Below are positions 47,346 through 61,700 of a DNA stretch of 64,000 bases, piece after piece. The stretch comes from Albula goreensis (lineage: Eukaryota; Chordata; Actinopteri; Albuliformes; Albulidae), in the NCBI GenBank assembly GCA_022829145.1, contig CM040746.1, positions 33,259,712-33,323,711 of the forward strand, read 5' to 3'. Positions within the stretch are counted from its first letter, which is position 1. Each line of letters opens with the position of its first letter. The notes under the pieces were generated by a model. That model worked only from the letters and a program-made list of their open reading frames with translations, had not been told where the DNA came from and did no database searches. Position numbers and translations under genes: made by a program.

Positions 47346-48566
47346 GAGGAAAATGGTTCCCAGCACAGCCATTCGGCCTCTTACCTAATCACACTGTCGT
47401 TTAACTGCACCTTGAAGGATCTGCTGGCAGCCCCATAAAAAACATTTATCCTGTAGGCAGTTAATTGTTTGGAAACAAATATGTTGATGTACCCAAGCAG
47501 AAAAAAAGCTGATTTATGTGTGTGAACGGCGCCATAGGGTTTAATTTATTCAATGTTCATTTTTTCAGCTAATCCATTACTATTCCATTAACCTAGAACA
47601 GAGGAAAAAAAAAAACCAGTGGAGGGAGCAGGAGGGGCCGGGAAACACAAGAGCCGCTACTCCTTGTTATACTGAAGTAATCACTGAATACACTGAACAC
47701 AATGCAGATTTAGCCCCAATGCCTTACTTTTCCAAAACGTCACTGTCGCACTGATAAAAATAATATGTTGTCTGGTGAATGGTTGGTGTTGATTTTTTTT
47801 TTCCCTCTATGCTATTTTCACTGCCACTCCATCACAGGAGTTATGTTTAATATTTAATATCTAGCATTCATACCTTGCCTGCATCCTCACAGTAAAGTAC
47901 TGGAGTGTAAAGTTAGGTGCACCTGTCACAATTCCTTTTAAGAGGGCCCTGTACAAAATCAAATGTAATCAGATGAGATCTTCATTATTTCTGTAGATAC
48001 TGAGATTTATGGACCCCACACAACTGTAACAAACACTACAGGAGACTCACCTATGTGAACTCTCAAAAAAATTGTGATGTGTGTGCCATAAAATCATGAA
48101 AAGATATATTTTTGATATTTGGTTCAATATTAGAGGTAAGGAAGGTGTTATTAAGGAGGCAGCAGTGAGGAAAATCGCACCCAAAAATGCACTTCTGAGA
48201 TGGGAACATATCCAAAATGGCACCGAGTGAATAAGAGTAACCTTGTGTGAAATTTCAAAATCTTTTATGGATGCTGGTAAAAACATATTTGTAAATGATG
48301 TATAAAGTACTTATAAATGCTTTATTGTAAGCCTTCTATTCTCTGAAAGTGCCACTGGATTGTGTTTGGCAGTTGATGTTTTGGGTCAGTGCATGGCGGG
48401 ATTCCCACAGACCGCAGTGACTAGGGGCTGGTGGTCAGAGGGGACTGGCCTGTGCCTCATCACGTCTGGACACCAGCTTGAGGCAGCAGCATGACTCACT
48501 CTCCACACATGGAGAATGTGTCCCTCTCCCATAGGGCTTAGGGGCAATGCTTCTCCCTCAGAAATC

Positions 48567-48570
48567 CCCC

Positions 48571-48612
<42 letters not shown>

Positions 48613-48678
48613 CGATCAATCATGTATCTATTATGAGATTATGAAAGAGAATGCATGTACAATTGTGATTACATGGAT

Positions 48679-48764
<86 letters not shown>
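48567..48764. repeat. TG/GA microsatellites
   Basis: (TG)n then (GA)n at 48570-48611, and a long (GT)n at 48681-48764. Confidence 0.95.
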
Positions 48765-48766
<2 letters not shown>

Positions 48767-51700
48767 AACCTGGATTGTGTGCACATCTGGTTTTTTGGAA
48801 TTGTGTCTGTTTGGTCTCATGTCATATATACATGGATAGGATGATGGGTATCTGTGTCCGTTTTTCTTCTATTGTACCAGGCTTAGCACAAGGTCAGGCA
48901 TGAGACTTTGAAGGTCAGATGCTAGTGCTATATTCATTTAGTTCCTTACTGTTATGGATCAGTCTTCTGTGATTGTAACCTAATTGCGATGGAGATGCTA
49001 AATGTCAAATGGGCCATCGTATTGGTCGGCTTACAGTCAGGAACAATAACAGCAGTTATATGTACACTAAAAAGGAAAGGGCTGCAAAAAAAAATAATTA
49101 ATTAAATTAAAAATAAAGAATATTTATTAAAGAATATTTAAAAACAGATATTTTACTGTAGACTCTCTATGCTCAGCTGCTAATCACAAGTCCCACATAC
49201 CAATATTTCTTTAATAAACAAGCCTCACTGTGTTCAACTTCTTGCACCGAGTATTCCAGATTTACTCTGATAAAAGAGAGACATCTGGGACAGAGGCAGC
49301 CCAGAGCACAGCCAGATTCCTGGAAAGTCCCTTTATAAGGAACAAAAGTCCTTCCTTTATTTGGACATGTGACTGTACAGGACACAAGCCCTGAACAAAC
49401 ACAGTGGCAATTTACAGGGAGAGAGAAATAGAGAGAGAGGGCATGTTGTGCTTTGGCAAAACATGAAATATCTTGCCATCATAATAAAGTGATTTGAATT
49501 TCAAATTGAAAGAGTGAGCGATGCATCACCCAGTTGGTATTTTACCATATGGTGATGATGCCAGGGTTCTGGCATTCATAGCTAAAATTTTCTGTTCTGA
49601 TTTCTGTCTCTGTTTTTATCCAGAGATATAACTTTCTGTTGTAGAAACTCCCAGGAAATGGAAATAGTTTTAAAAATACAGCTGCTGTCCTCCCCCTCTG
49701 TCCGAATATGATGGATGAGGGAAAGTTGTGCCAGGGAAAGAGCCCACTGCCCCACACGCTGCCAGAAACATGGCCCCGTGCCACAGTGAGGGGGGCACCA
49801 GGAGGACACTCAGTGCAGCAGCAATTTGTACCCAAAATGCTCCAAATGATTGCATGGCAGCTAAGCCATGATGCAAAGCATTTACAAATTACGGATTATT
49901 AGAATTGTGTTATCGTTTTGTCATCTTCATTATTCCATTTTTCATATGCAGATACATTTGTACTTATTTATCGGATGACACAGGTGTTTGAACCTTCACA
50001 AATTATATAGTGATGTTTTGACTTTCAAAGAAGTGTGTGTATTTCATGCATTTCACAGTTAAACCTGATCTGGATCTTGCCTTTGTGCTCAGCACATTCT
50101 GACCATGAAAAAAACATCCCTAACAGTGCTAGTTTAATGCTCAAATATTGCCTCCAAGTGGAACATATAATATTCTATAAATGGGTTATGAATGAAGGAG
50201 TATGACAAAGATAGCTCATATGTGCTCTTGTTTTGATGGTGTTGGTAGATTTTTTATGTGTGTATGTTTTATGAGTGAGCATGCCGGTGTGTGTGTGTGT
50301 TACTGCTGTATGTGGTGTGTGTGCGTGCAGACACGTGGCTGTCAGGAGCAGGCAGGGACACCGTTGCTGTCTCCTTCCATTTGCAGCACAGCATAGGTCC
50401 CAGAGCCTCATGGCTGCCTCCCAGCTGCACAGAGAACATACAAATGTCATTATCAGCTGCACATACCCGTGCATAAGGTATTTCCATGAACACCATGCAT
50501 GCACGCGCCCACAAGACTCAAGACTGAGGAACTTACGAGTGACAGTAATGACTACAGCTGAGGAGAAAGAGAGAGAGGGAGAGAGAGACAGAGAGAGAGA
50601 GTTTTTCCTTTTTATGACTGTAGTGGTGACAGTCTGGATTCCACCCTGAAACAGATTCAAACTGACAACGGTACACCGCCGCTCTCCACATTTTCTGAAT
50701 GAGCCGTACGGCAGAAAGGACAGCAGAATCAAGATTTTATGACAGTTCCTGTATTTCATTCTGAAACGCTGTGTAACATTCCCATATATCTTCACGCGCA
50801 TCTAATTTCCACATGGACTGCACTTTACTTCAGAGGCAGAGGACAAACAAGCAGAGAGGAAGTTTCCTGCCAACCTAGCCCCCCACCCCACACCCCCCAC
50901 CCCCATCGTCACAGCGAGCGCCCCCTTCCTCAGCGCTGGGTAATAAATTGAGAGACGGATAGAATTTCCATCTCATGCTCGGTGGCTCTGGCATCTTTCA
51001 TCCCTGCACCCGTATCTTTATGGAAATGTGAGTCTGAGAGCAATTTCTATTGCCACAACAAAAAAAAAAAAAAAAACACACAGCTCTGAGATTACACTCA
51101 ACCCAACCCAGCCTTTTTGGAGGAGAAATGGAAGAGTGTTTCCTGAGGCAAGAAGCTACCTCTGACAATGCCACGACAATGTCAGCAAACAAACTGCGGA
51201 CTTGCCATTTTAGCCTGAGTAATGGTATAAAAGTGAAAGCATTACTTCAGGGAGTCCCTATTGTGGGGTGGGTGTAACACACTTACAGTGTATCAGAGAA
51301 AAAAAGGGCCTATTCTAATGATCCAGATCATAGGAAAGAAATTCAAAGTACAATCCAGAAGAATTAAAGGCACTTACTCTGCGAGAGTACCGGGGGATTT
51401 ATGTACAACGCACAATAAAAAGGACTTCTTTCCTTGGGGTAATGCGACAGTGTGTCAAGGCTGTGCCCCTCGTTATTTGAAGTTATGGCGGTGACGGCTT
51501 GTCCTAGAAAGCTGTCGCTTCAGCGTGATGAAGTAGCGGTGTTCCGTGTGCCAAACGGACAGCTGTGGTCTACGCAGGTACACCAGCCCCTGCTGGCAAG
51601 GCCTTGGTGGGACCAGCACTGGAAAATGCCAGCAGCTCATGACTCATTAGCTGAGTCAGTGAATCACTGAATAAGTCAGTGAATCACTGGCCTACACAAG

Positions 51701-52050
51701 GTCACCCACCGATGTTTCAGTAATCAGAGACCTTCAGACCTCCTAACCTGCAAATCTGCCGTTTAGTTGAAAATTTAATGCTGTTAAACGCATCTTGCTA
51801 AAGGTCATCATCTGTGGTGAGCGGTTTGGTGGAATGGCTAAGGTTTGCACAGTCACAGTTTATTTGGTTTTTGGATAATTGTCACTATTTCCCAACAGAC
51901 AACAAGAGGTTGTAACCTATGAATGCATTGGGTGGCAGATCTAGCTCAACCATATGTGTAAAATGTTGCATATTTTAGTTTTATTAAATATTCAAACGGG
52001 GAAAAGTATGACATATAAGACATGTGCTGCCTTGGATATGAGTAACTGCA

Positions 52051-52077
52051 AAATGATGATGATGATGATGATGATGA
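52051..52077. repeat. (ATG)n trinucleotide repeat
   Basis: Nine ATG/GAT triplets in AT-rich sequence. Confidence 0.9.
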
Positions 52078-52296
52078 ATATTATCGTTGTTGATATTATT
52101 ATTATTACTACTATTAGTCGGTTTAACACTCACAGACTATGTTCCAACTATGTCAGGCGCATAAGTTTGAACAGCAAACAGCTGTTGAGGTTTTTATGTG
52201 TCGCTTTGCTTCCTCTCATCCTCAGTGTCACATGCACAAAAGAGGGGAACTGACTGCTCACTGACAAACATGCCTCGGAGAGCTGGAACGACTGAA

Positions 52297-52297
<1 letters not shown>

Positions 52298-52333
<36 letters not shown>
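52298..52333. repeat. (GA)n microsatellite
   Basis: About 18 GA dinucleotides, upstream of the GC-rich island and opposite in strand sense to the (CT)n at 52835-52915. Confidence 0.95.
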
Positions 52334-52336
<3 letters not shown>

Positions 52337-52834
52337 GCCAGGGGTAAGCTGACCCAGGCTGAAAAAAACCTGCTGCTGTCTCTCTGGAAAAACAGTCTGT
52401 GCTCTGAACGAAAGCGACCCAGGACCCCCACCAGGGGGGCCCCACTCCGATGGGGCAACGCCAGGTTGGGCTCCTGATCTGCGCGGCTTTGTCCTCATGC
52501 GGGGGCCTCTCTCTGGCCCCTGGTTCAGACTGCTTTGTCAGCGGGGATATTTATAGGGCCCGAGGCTTGGGGCCAGATGTTCCCCACCCCGAGCCGTTGC
52601 CTGGCAGTGCTCACGTGCGCTGTAATTACTCACAGCGGTTCCTCGTGGTCGCAGGCAGACGTCTTCGGAGCTGTCGTGGACGCGCGAGCTGCCTGACGGG
52701 AGAGTGGAAAGTGTCACGCTCGGCCGAGAGATTTTCCACATTAGGGAGGCAGCAGGCGACTGGGCTGCGGCTGAGACGGGGAGGTGGGGGTGGGGGCGTG
52801 GGGTGTTGTTTCCAGCGTGTGACCTGTTCTGATC

Positions 52835-52915
52835 CCTCTCTCTCTTCTCCCTCTCTCTCTCTCTCTTTCTCTCCCTCTCTCTCTCCCTCTCTCTCTCTCT
52901 CTTCCCCTCTCTCTC
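52835..52915. repeat. (CT)n-rich polypyrimidine tract
   Basis: About 80 bp of CT dinucleotides with CCC/TTC interruptions, directly downstream of the GC-rich island. It is followed by a (TTCAA)-type repeat (CAATTCAATTCTATTCAATT). Confidence 0.9.
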
Positions 52916-54911
52916 AATTCAATTCTATTCAATTTGCTTCAATTCAATTGAGCTGCCCTGGCAGGAGAACCATAGCGTTAATAATGCCAAAGAAAACACA
53001 AGGCATGCAAAGTATGAAATACATAAAATGAATAACTGCAAACATATTGACCTACAGTATGTTGAAAAAAACTGCAATGGTGCAATACTATAATGGCAAA
53101 GCATAGCAAACATAACCACAGTTGTAACATTATGTTAAAGTACAGATAATGCTAGTTGGAAAAAAAAAACATGGGCTAGCGAAAGATTTGAAAATAATTA
53201 GGCAACAACAGTAAACAGCTACTATTATAACGTTAATGCTTTTACATTTTTTGGGAGAATTTTGGACTCAGTTTCCTCTGCAGAGAGTACCCTCTGTGCC
53301 CCTCTAGCTGTGGCATGGGGCCGTGTCTCTGTCTGCTAGTGGGGCTGGGGGCCTTTCTCCTGCTGTAACTTTCCTCATCTGTCACATTTGGGACAGAGGG
53401 GGATGGCAGCAGCTGTATTTTTACAGACTATTTCCATTTCCTGGGAGCATTTGTTAAAAAGTAGCCAAAACTCTCTGCTTAAGCAATCACGCTAGCCAGG
53501 TTTTCCCGTGTTAGCCGTTTTCAACAGTCGGGCTGTGATCTTTAAGGTGATATTTATCTGAGCCAATATTGATTCCCCTCTATTTTATGGACAGTGTCCT
53601 GATGTTCTTCCAAGGTATATTACATAGATGAACTTATTTTCTCTCAGTTTACTTCAGTTCACTTCAGTTAGATTCAAAACCAATTTCACTTTCAGTGCTT
53701 TATCGGAATGAAACAATTTTGGATGAGTTAAGCAAAAGTATACTGACTGTAATGACAGTCTAACAACAACAAGAACAAAAATAATAGCCAAAACAAAAAA
53801 TCATAATAGTGAAACTGTACATAACATTTTCTCTCATTGTTTTTCATACCGTCCTGACTTATTTATTACATTGGGTAGCTTCACACACTCTCGCCAAACC
53901 TAATACAGCAGTGTGGAATGTCTCTGATCCAGCACATGGAAAAAGCAGAGTACCCCCACTGCCTGCTCCCCCCAGCCCGAAGCTGCATGTACCACAGGAC
54001 CAGGCAGTGTTTGTAACAGTCTCCACCAGCACTGCAGCTAAGAGAGGCCATTCAGCTCCTTCGGCCAGTCTGCCATGCAGCAGGTCCAGCAGGTACAGCA
54101 GGTGGTCATTAGTGTCTCGATTAAAGCCTTCCTCCGGCGTCTGACAGGTACAAATGGGTAAATACACCCCCCCACCCCCACCCTTGGAGTGCTGCTTTTG
54201 GGAGAGAGGGGAGGGTCAACACCAGGCCAGCCCACAGAGCGCAGGTCAGAGGTCACAGCAACCATCTGGATACTCTGATGTCTAATCTTCCCTCCTTTTT
54301 TTAATGATCTTCCTGGCCAAGGCCCTGTCCTCAGGGTCCTCACTCAACAGGCTGAGCAGACAGCACATAGATACAGACATGCACACCCACTCAGACATGC
54401 ACACCCACAGACACATCCAGATATGCATATACATATACACATAATCATAACGTGAAAATACACAAACACACACACACACATGCATGCTCACAAACACATA
54501 CAGACATGCAAACACATAAATACACACACACACTTGCAATATGCAAACGCACATAAATCCACGTGCACGCACATGCACACGCACTCCTAATGTGCACAAA
54601 CACACCCATACATGCACACAAACAGACACATTTTCTGAACACACACAAGATTTCTCAGATGCAGGATGTTAAGGCCGTTAAGGATGTGTAAATACAGCAG
54701 ATACACTCTCTCTCCTTCTCTCTCTCTCACACACACACACAGTCAAAAATTTACATAATATGCAGTAAGCAGAGAAAAACCCACAGCTTTCCGTATTTAA
54801 GGGAGGCACTGGTAGTCGCAAAACCACAGCACAAGTTGTTTATCACCTTCTTATCTGTGCAAGATATCTCTAAAAGCCAGACTTACAGGCGTACAGAAAA
54901 AAACATGGTAA

Positions 54912-54975
54912 CATTTCACATTTACATCTGTTCACTTAGCTGATGCTTTTCTCCAAAGCAACTTACAGTACAGTG
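54912..54975. repeat. short interspersed repeat remnant (fish SINE-type motif)
   Basis: CATTTACATCTGTTCACTTA, then GCTGATGCTTTTCTCCAAAG and CAACTTACAG, is close to a motif I associate with abundant fish SINE-type repeats. Family not verified. Confidence 0.45.
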
Positions 54976-55266
54976 AACACATAGATATTGGCATTAGTAC
55001 ATGTTAAAACATTTTTTTCCAAGTAGAACCAGACAACAATTTCAATGCAAGTCAGAAGTATGAGGAATGCTACACCGCAAGCTGTCCTTGACAAAGGACA
55101 GCAGCGCATTCAAGTAAATGATCCAAAACCAGACACCTACACAGTTACTGAGACAAATAAGATAGAGAGGGAGACTGGAACAGGCAGCGGGTGAACGAGA
55201 GTGAGAAGAAACGAGGGAAGAGATTTTGGAACGGCACATTAACAGAGAGAAAACAGAGCTTTCTTG

Positions 55267-55455
55267 GCAGGCAGCTGGGAGGCCCGGAAGGCTGAGAAGC
55301 CTGGCTTATCTTGCCCTGCATGGACACCTGGCCAACTGATCTGAGATCAGTTACAGTCATGAGCTGGGGAGGGCCTGCAAGGCTGAAAAGCCTGGGTTAT
55401 TTCCCCGGCATGTACAGTGGGCCAAACCGATCTGAGATCAGCTGCAGGCATTACT
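55267..55455. repeat. two-copy tandem repeat with palindromic GATCTGAGATC
   Basis: Two diverged ~95-bp copies. Both contain GGCTGA(G/A)AAGCCTGG and later a palindrome: CTGATCTGAGATCAG at 55336-55350 and GATCTGAGATC at 55429-55439. Similar GATC-palindrome sequence occurs near 62808-62890. It is probably a dispersed fish repeat. Confidence 0.6.
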
Positions 55456-56330
55456 GCCAATGCGAGAGAGAGAGAGAGAGAGAGAGATACTGAAACTGCA
55501 CCGTGTGATCTTGTGTGCTCAGTATGTGCACTATTAAATCACAGAATAAAAAGCACAATGAGACATTTCTGCTGGGGCAGATGCAGCTAATGGCATTAAT
55601 GACGGCAGAGCGGAGAAGTTTCTCTGGGGGCTGATGGGTATCGAGGAACGTTTGAACGAGGCCAGGGTGGCTTGTTTGCAGGAAGAAAGAATGACAGGGA
55701 AACAGGAGAGCATCTTCCCTGTTTTTTCTTATAAGCCTCCAACTGAGAAATAAACCCCATGGAGGATAATCCTTCTGTCACTCACACGCCCACACACACC
55801 CACATATAACCACATACTAACACATGTACCATTATCTTTGTCTTTGACCAACACACAGACATACACAGGAGGATAATACACTCATGAACACAGACACTCA
55901 CAGGTACACATGCACACACACACACACACACATGCAAAACATGCACAGAAACATGCACATACTCACAAACACAGACCAACATGGACATGAAAAACATAAC
56001 GTGTGCAGCCAACAATCTGTCTAATTCACCTTCAGGCAATACACACTACATAAAAGATGGTATACAGAGAAAAGAACAGACATAAACATAAACACACACA
56101 CACACACACACACACATATGTGAGTACGCTCAGACCTCCACTCCAGAAGACAAGCTGCTTTCCTGGCCCTGTGCTGGTTATATAAGCAGGTTATTGTGTA
56201 GATGAGTCTCTCTGGTAGAGTGAGGGCATGAGCGCAGCTGCTGTGTGTGTGTATGTGTGCGTGTGTGAGTGTGTGTGTATGTGCATGTATGTGCATGTAT
56301 TTTTGTGTATGTGTATGTGTTTGTGTCTGT

Positions 56331-56362
<32 letters not shown>

Positions 56363-57299
56363 ATGAAAAAGAAAGAAGGAGCAAGGGAGCAGAGTATGGG
56401 TTACAGTATGTGCATTTATTTGCACCCAGCATTGTCTGAACATCTATGTAAGTCTCCCTGGTGTCTGTGTTCTGTTTTCAAGCATGCTTACAGCTGTGTG
56501 TCTGTGTATGTGTGTGTGTGTGTGTGCATATGCTCCTAAGGTGCTGTGCATTTGGGTCCATGTTTTCCTTCATTGCACTAAACTTGTAAACACCGCTTTT
56601 TAAAACAGGGGTGCACCATTGCAATCTGGGAGAGCCAGTGTGTACGCTAATTGGCTAAAGAGTCACTAATTGGCTAAAGAGTCTGCAAACCCAATTTCAA
56701 AGGTCCGCTTTGGCTGTGCAAGTTAAGGAAAGCAGCCCTCCAGGGCGCTGGGGTTGTGTTCCTCTGACTGAGAATATGATCCACTTTGAGTGTATGTACT
56801 GCTGGATAAAAGAACAATACATTTAAGTGCTACCAGGTTTCACTCTCACGGACATCCATCAGACATTTGTCTCTCTCTCTCCCTCTTTCTATGAATACTC
56901 ATACCTTCATAATGAAAGGCTTTAACACAGAGCTGGCCCCCACTTGGCTCCCAAACTCCCCCAACCAACTTACCCCCATCCCCCCGTCCCAGCCCTCTCT
57001 TTCTGCTGCTGCTCTCACATTTTCTTCCTGTTTCTCCATCTGCCTCTCCACTCACCATCTCACCATCCAACCCCCCCTCCCCCACTCCCACCCCCCTCGT
57101 CTCAGTGAGGACTCAGCCAAACTCTAAGCCTCCAGCTCTTCTCTGCTCACTGTAATGCCTGTCTGTGTGCCAGAAATGGCGACCATGGCATCCTTATAAA
57201 GCCCGACTCCCACAGACGAAGCCCTTCTTCATTCTGAAGCCTGCAGGTTAAAAAACGGTTTCGTTGACCCTGCAAAGCAACCTGATGGATTTGCTCTCA

Positions 57300-57510
57300 T
57301 TCACATGAGCTTGCACATGCAGGAACACTCACTCTCACATGCAAGCACGCACACACTCACACACATCCGCACACATATACACACCCACATGCAAGCACAC
57401 ACACACTCACACACACCCGCTCATGCGCACACACACACATGCAAGCATGCACACAGTCATACACACCCACACACAGGCAGACAAACACACACAAACAAAC
57501 ACACACTGTA
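57300..57510. repeat. CA-rich low-complexity tract
   Basis: Imperfect (CA)n with CATGCAAGCA interruptions. No coding signal. Confidence 0.9.
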
Positions 57511-58200
57511 AGGTAGTAATCTAATATGGCTGGGCAGGGATCCTTCAAAAACAAATAAACAGTAATATCTGTTCACTTACTCTGGAGGAAATCCAAAACA
57601 AACACCTCTTCAGTGTGGAAAAAAATGTAAACTTTGTGTTTCTCTATTTTGCCCACAGTTCATAATCACAGTAGGAAAGACAGTGTAATATAAACAAATA
57701 AAAGCTTGTGAATATTTCTTCAGCACACCGAACGGGTAGAAATATCTTTATTTAACAACGCCTGGGCTTTAAGCCCAAAAAGTAATGTGATCCTACGAAA
57801 CAGGACGATGCTCCAACCAGTGGCCTCCTAGCAGTTGGTGGTTAATCGGTTAAATGGTATGTGGGTTATATGTGTAAAGGGAGAGAGACACAGAGAAAGA
57901 TAAACACAGCTATGCGAATGACGTTGCAAAATTGTGACCTAAAATTTTTGGAGTAAAAGTAAATCATTTTTATTATTTCTTGCCCTTTAATTCTGACCAT
58001 TCTGTTTTCCTCTTCCTTGCATTTCTCACTGTAACACTTCAAATTAAACTCAATATGCTTTTTTGGCATGAAATACAACTGTGAAATGTGCAAGTGCTAC
58101 ACATAAGAGAAAAACAAATGTACACATTTTGACAAATTAACATGAAGGAGACACAGTAATTATAATGAAAATAATGCAGTTAAATGCAATGTGTCTCTGA

Positions 58201-58758
<558 letters not shown>

Positions 58759-61700
58759 TGGTAGCATTAGCATCAATCCACACTGAGGCCACTGCTGGCC
58801 ATCACTGACCCGGGAAGCACCGGAACTCCCCACCCCACCAATCCACGCCCCCACACACACACACCCCCACGACCATCCAGGACGCTGAAGTAAAGACAGC
58901 CTGGAATACGATCCAATAGACAGATAAACTCTGAGGAACTGAGGATACAAAAGAAAAAAAAAAAAAACAAGGGCATTAGAGATGTTCTTTTTTACCACAA
59001 GGTTCCAGTCAGGATTTTTGTTTTCACTCTCTGGTTGTCAGTAAGTCAATGGAAGGCATTAACTCTATAATGGATGTATTATGAAAGGCATTAGGGAAGA
59101 TACTGGCACTGCAACAGCTCTGACGTACGTACTGACAGAAACTATAAGGACAACTGACAACTCGAGTGGCATGTGCTCAGGAGGCAAGTTGACACGCTTA
59201 ACTCTTAGTGACAGGATTAACAATAAGAAAGAAAATCGCAATTTCTCTAAATACACATGACATAACGGTCAGAAAGCAACTGCTATGCATCTACATATGG
59301 TCAAATTGCTTTTAAGTTAAGATTTTGGGCTTGGTTTGAGGTTAGGTTCATCGTGGTGGTTATAATTATAAACCTTGAGCATAGCTGATATTAAGGATTG
59401 GAGTAGGCCTAAGGTTATTAATATAACCTGAGTAAATACATGAACTGTAATGGGTCGCATATATTTTCTTTGTGACAAGAATTAAATACAAAGTAGCTGC
59501 ATATTGAATACACAGTAATTACCCCTTTAGTATGAAATGTTATTTAATCTTTGCTGAACACTGTATTTTGAATGCCATGGCAAGGAATTGCATTTTATTG
59601 ATTGGAAACGCCAGTCTGAGACTAATTTTCTATGAATATAAGAATCAACTGTGTTGGAAAAACAAAACAGGTCAGTGCGGCAGCAGAGATAGGATAATTA
59701 TCATTATTCCACAATTTTAATGAACATATGAGTCCATCTGAGATCTAACAATCCTTTGTACACTCAAAGTCAATTGGAACGCAGTTTTACGCTTCATTTA
59801 TGACAAATAAAATAAATAACGTTTGAATTGATGTTCAAAGGCCTTACATGTCATTTTCATGTGACAATTATCATTCCACAAAATCTTCAGGGAGCTCAGC
59901 AGGGCACACATATTAATGTATTTACTCTGCTTATTTTATTCATGTGTCTTGGCCATTAAGCAAACAACATCCAAAGAAAGTCTGCAGATATGTGATCTCT
60001 TTACTAAAAATAAGGTACGTGGATGCAATATGTGATTGATAACTTGATGCTTACAGTATTTCCATAACGACATGGCCATGTTATGGTGATACTGCTACGT
60101 CAGGGGCTATACTGTGATAATGTTATGTTGGTTGGGATATGTGTTGAAATAGGATTTGTGTGTAATTTAGTCTGAAGTGGGCCTTCCCCCAGAGCCCTAT
60201 CCGATATCTGGAAACGGCTTCCTCTGGGATCTCCTGGGTATTATCTGGGAGAATAAACGATATCAACACCATCATCTGTACTTCGTGTGACCGATTTAAT
60301 TACACGCTGTTTGTTTGCTTTATGGCGCTCTGCAGATAATTGTGAAATACATAGATGTGTGGATCCAGGAAAGGGATCATGTGGGCTGCTTTTTTAACAG
60401 GAGGTAAACAGAGCATGGGATGCCAGCTGTGACCACAGATGTATGTTTTTTAAAAAAAGATAATGTATCATGAGGGAGATGACACACTCCTTCCTGGTCA
60501 GGCTCAGAGTCTCTTTTTAGAATGATTCAGTTGAGGAGTTCTGGAAGTGGAACTCTCATGGCAAGGTTGGTAGGATGGGAACTTGAGAGTCAATTGTCCT
60601 GATTTTTTGGCATAAATATTCACATGGGAAATGTATGGTTTTCCATAGTTTTTTTATCTGTGGAGAGCTGTGTCTCACCTTTTAAGCAGCTCTGGTGACC
60701 ATGATATGTTGTTTTTCTCACCAATGTCCTGATTTAACCAGCAGAACCCCTCCTTCCCCTCTCACTATACCCCCAAAAACTCTGTCAGTTAGTCACCAAT
60801 AACAATGGAGGATGACTACATAAACAAACAACAGCCTGTACAAACAATGGCAGTGCAATTAAGTTCAAACTCCCCCTAAATCCTGTGTATTACAGATACC
60901 TAGACCTAGTTTGACCATAAAACACGTAATATTTTTAGATGGACTCAGATATCCCCTTTCGGCAAGGATAGCAAGTGTAAGTAAAAAATTGAAATATAAT
61001 GTCATTTATATTTAAAATTAATATCCATTATTTGTTGTCCCAGCAGTGGTTATTACTTTAATTCTTTGCAGTGTAGCAGAAAGTGATTTGCCTCTTTCCC
61101 CCGGTTTTGTTGCATCGTCAAAAGCAGACAGTAATTACTGTTTAATGCACCCACCAGAAAGTGGAGATTGAAAGGAAAACAGTAGTTTTTAATTTCCCAC
61201 CACTTTTACATTTTAACACTTTTTTTTCGAAGCAAAAAAAAAAATCCTAAAGTTTTGTCTCGTAAATTAATAACTGTATGAACATTTTTAATAACATTGT
61301 AAACCCTTCCTCCCAAAATAAGTGAGTGAGTCGGAGTGAATGTGTTATACTCCTTCAAATCTCATAATTTTTTAAAAATTCACATTTTTACTGCTGTTTG
61401 AGTGAGAGAAATATTTCATTACCTTCTGTAAGCATTTTCTGTGTAATCTGGCCTTGACCTGTTGCCCTGGCTCTGCAAGTCACTGACAGTCAAAGCTCAT
61501 TGGACAAAAACGGTCCAAGAAGGTACGGATTTCTTGGTGTTTACGTTTCTGTATTGAGAAGCATTTTTGAGATTACAGAAAGTTTACATTCTTCTTGCAC
61601 GTCTGTTTATAATTTTACAAACAGTCCATCATAAGCCCAGAAAGGGAACATTTCTCCATCTGTGAAAGTCCAACACCCTAGAACTGCTGTGCCACAATAA

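Noticed and set aside
51485-51577. Possible first exon MAVTACPRKLSLQRDEVAVF... with donor CAG/GTACAC
   Set aside because: Phase 0 does not fit the phase-1 exons at 46829 and 58208, and there is no homology evidence.
52450-53031. 193-codon frame in the GC-rich island, slightly sushi-like cysteine spacing
   Set aside because: It runs into a CT repeat, has no consistent domain and no exon structure; treated as a CpG-rich non-coding island.
53859-54167. Minus-strand frame containing TPEEGFNRDTNDHLLYLLDL
   Set aside because: It looks protein-like and has an acceptor-like CAG before it, but there is no recognisable family, no clear donor and no partner exon.
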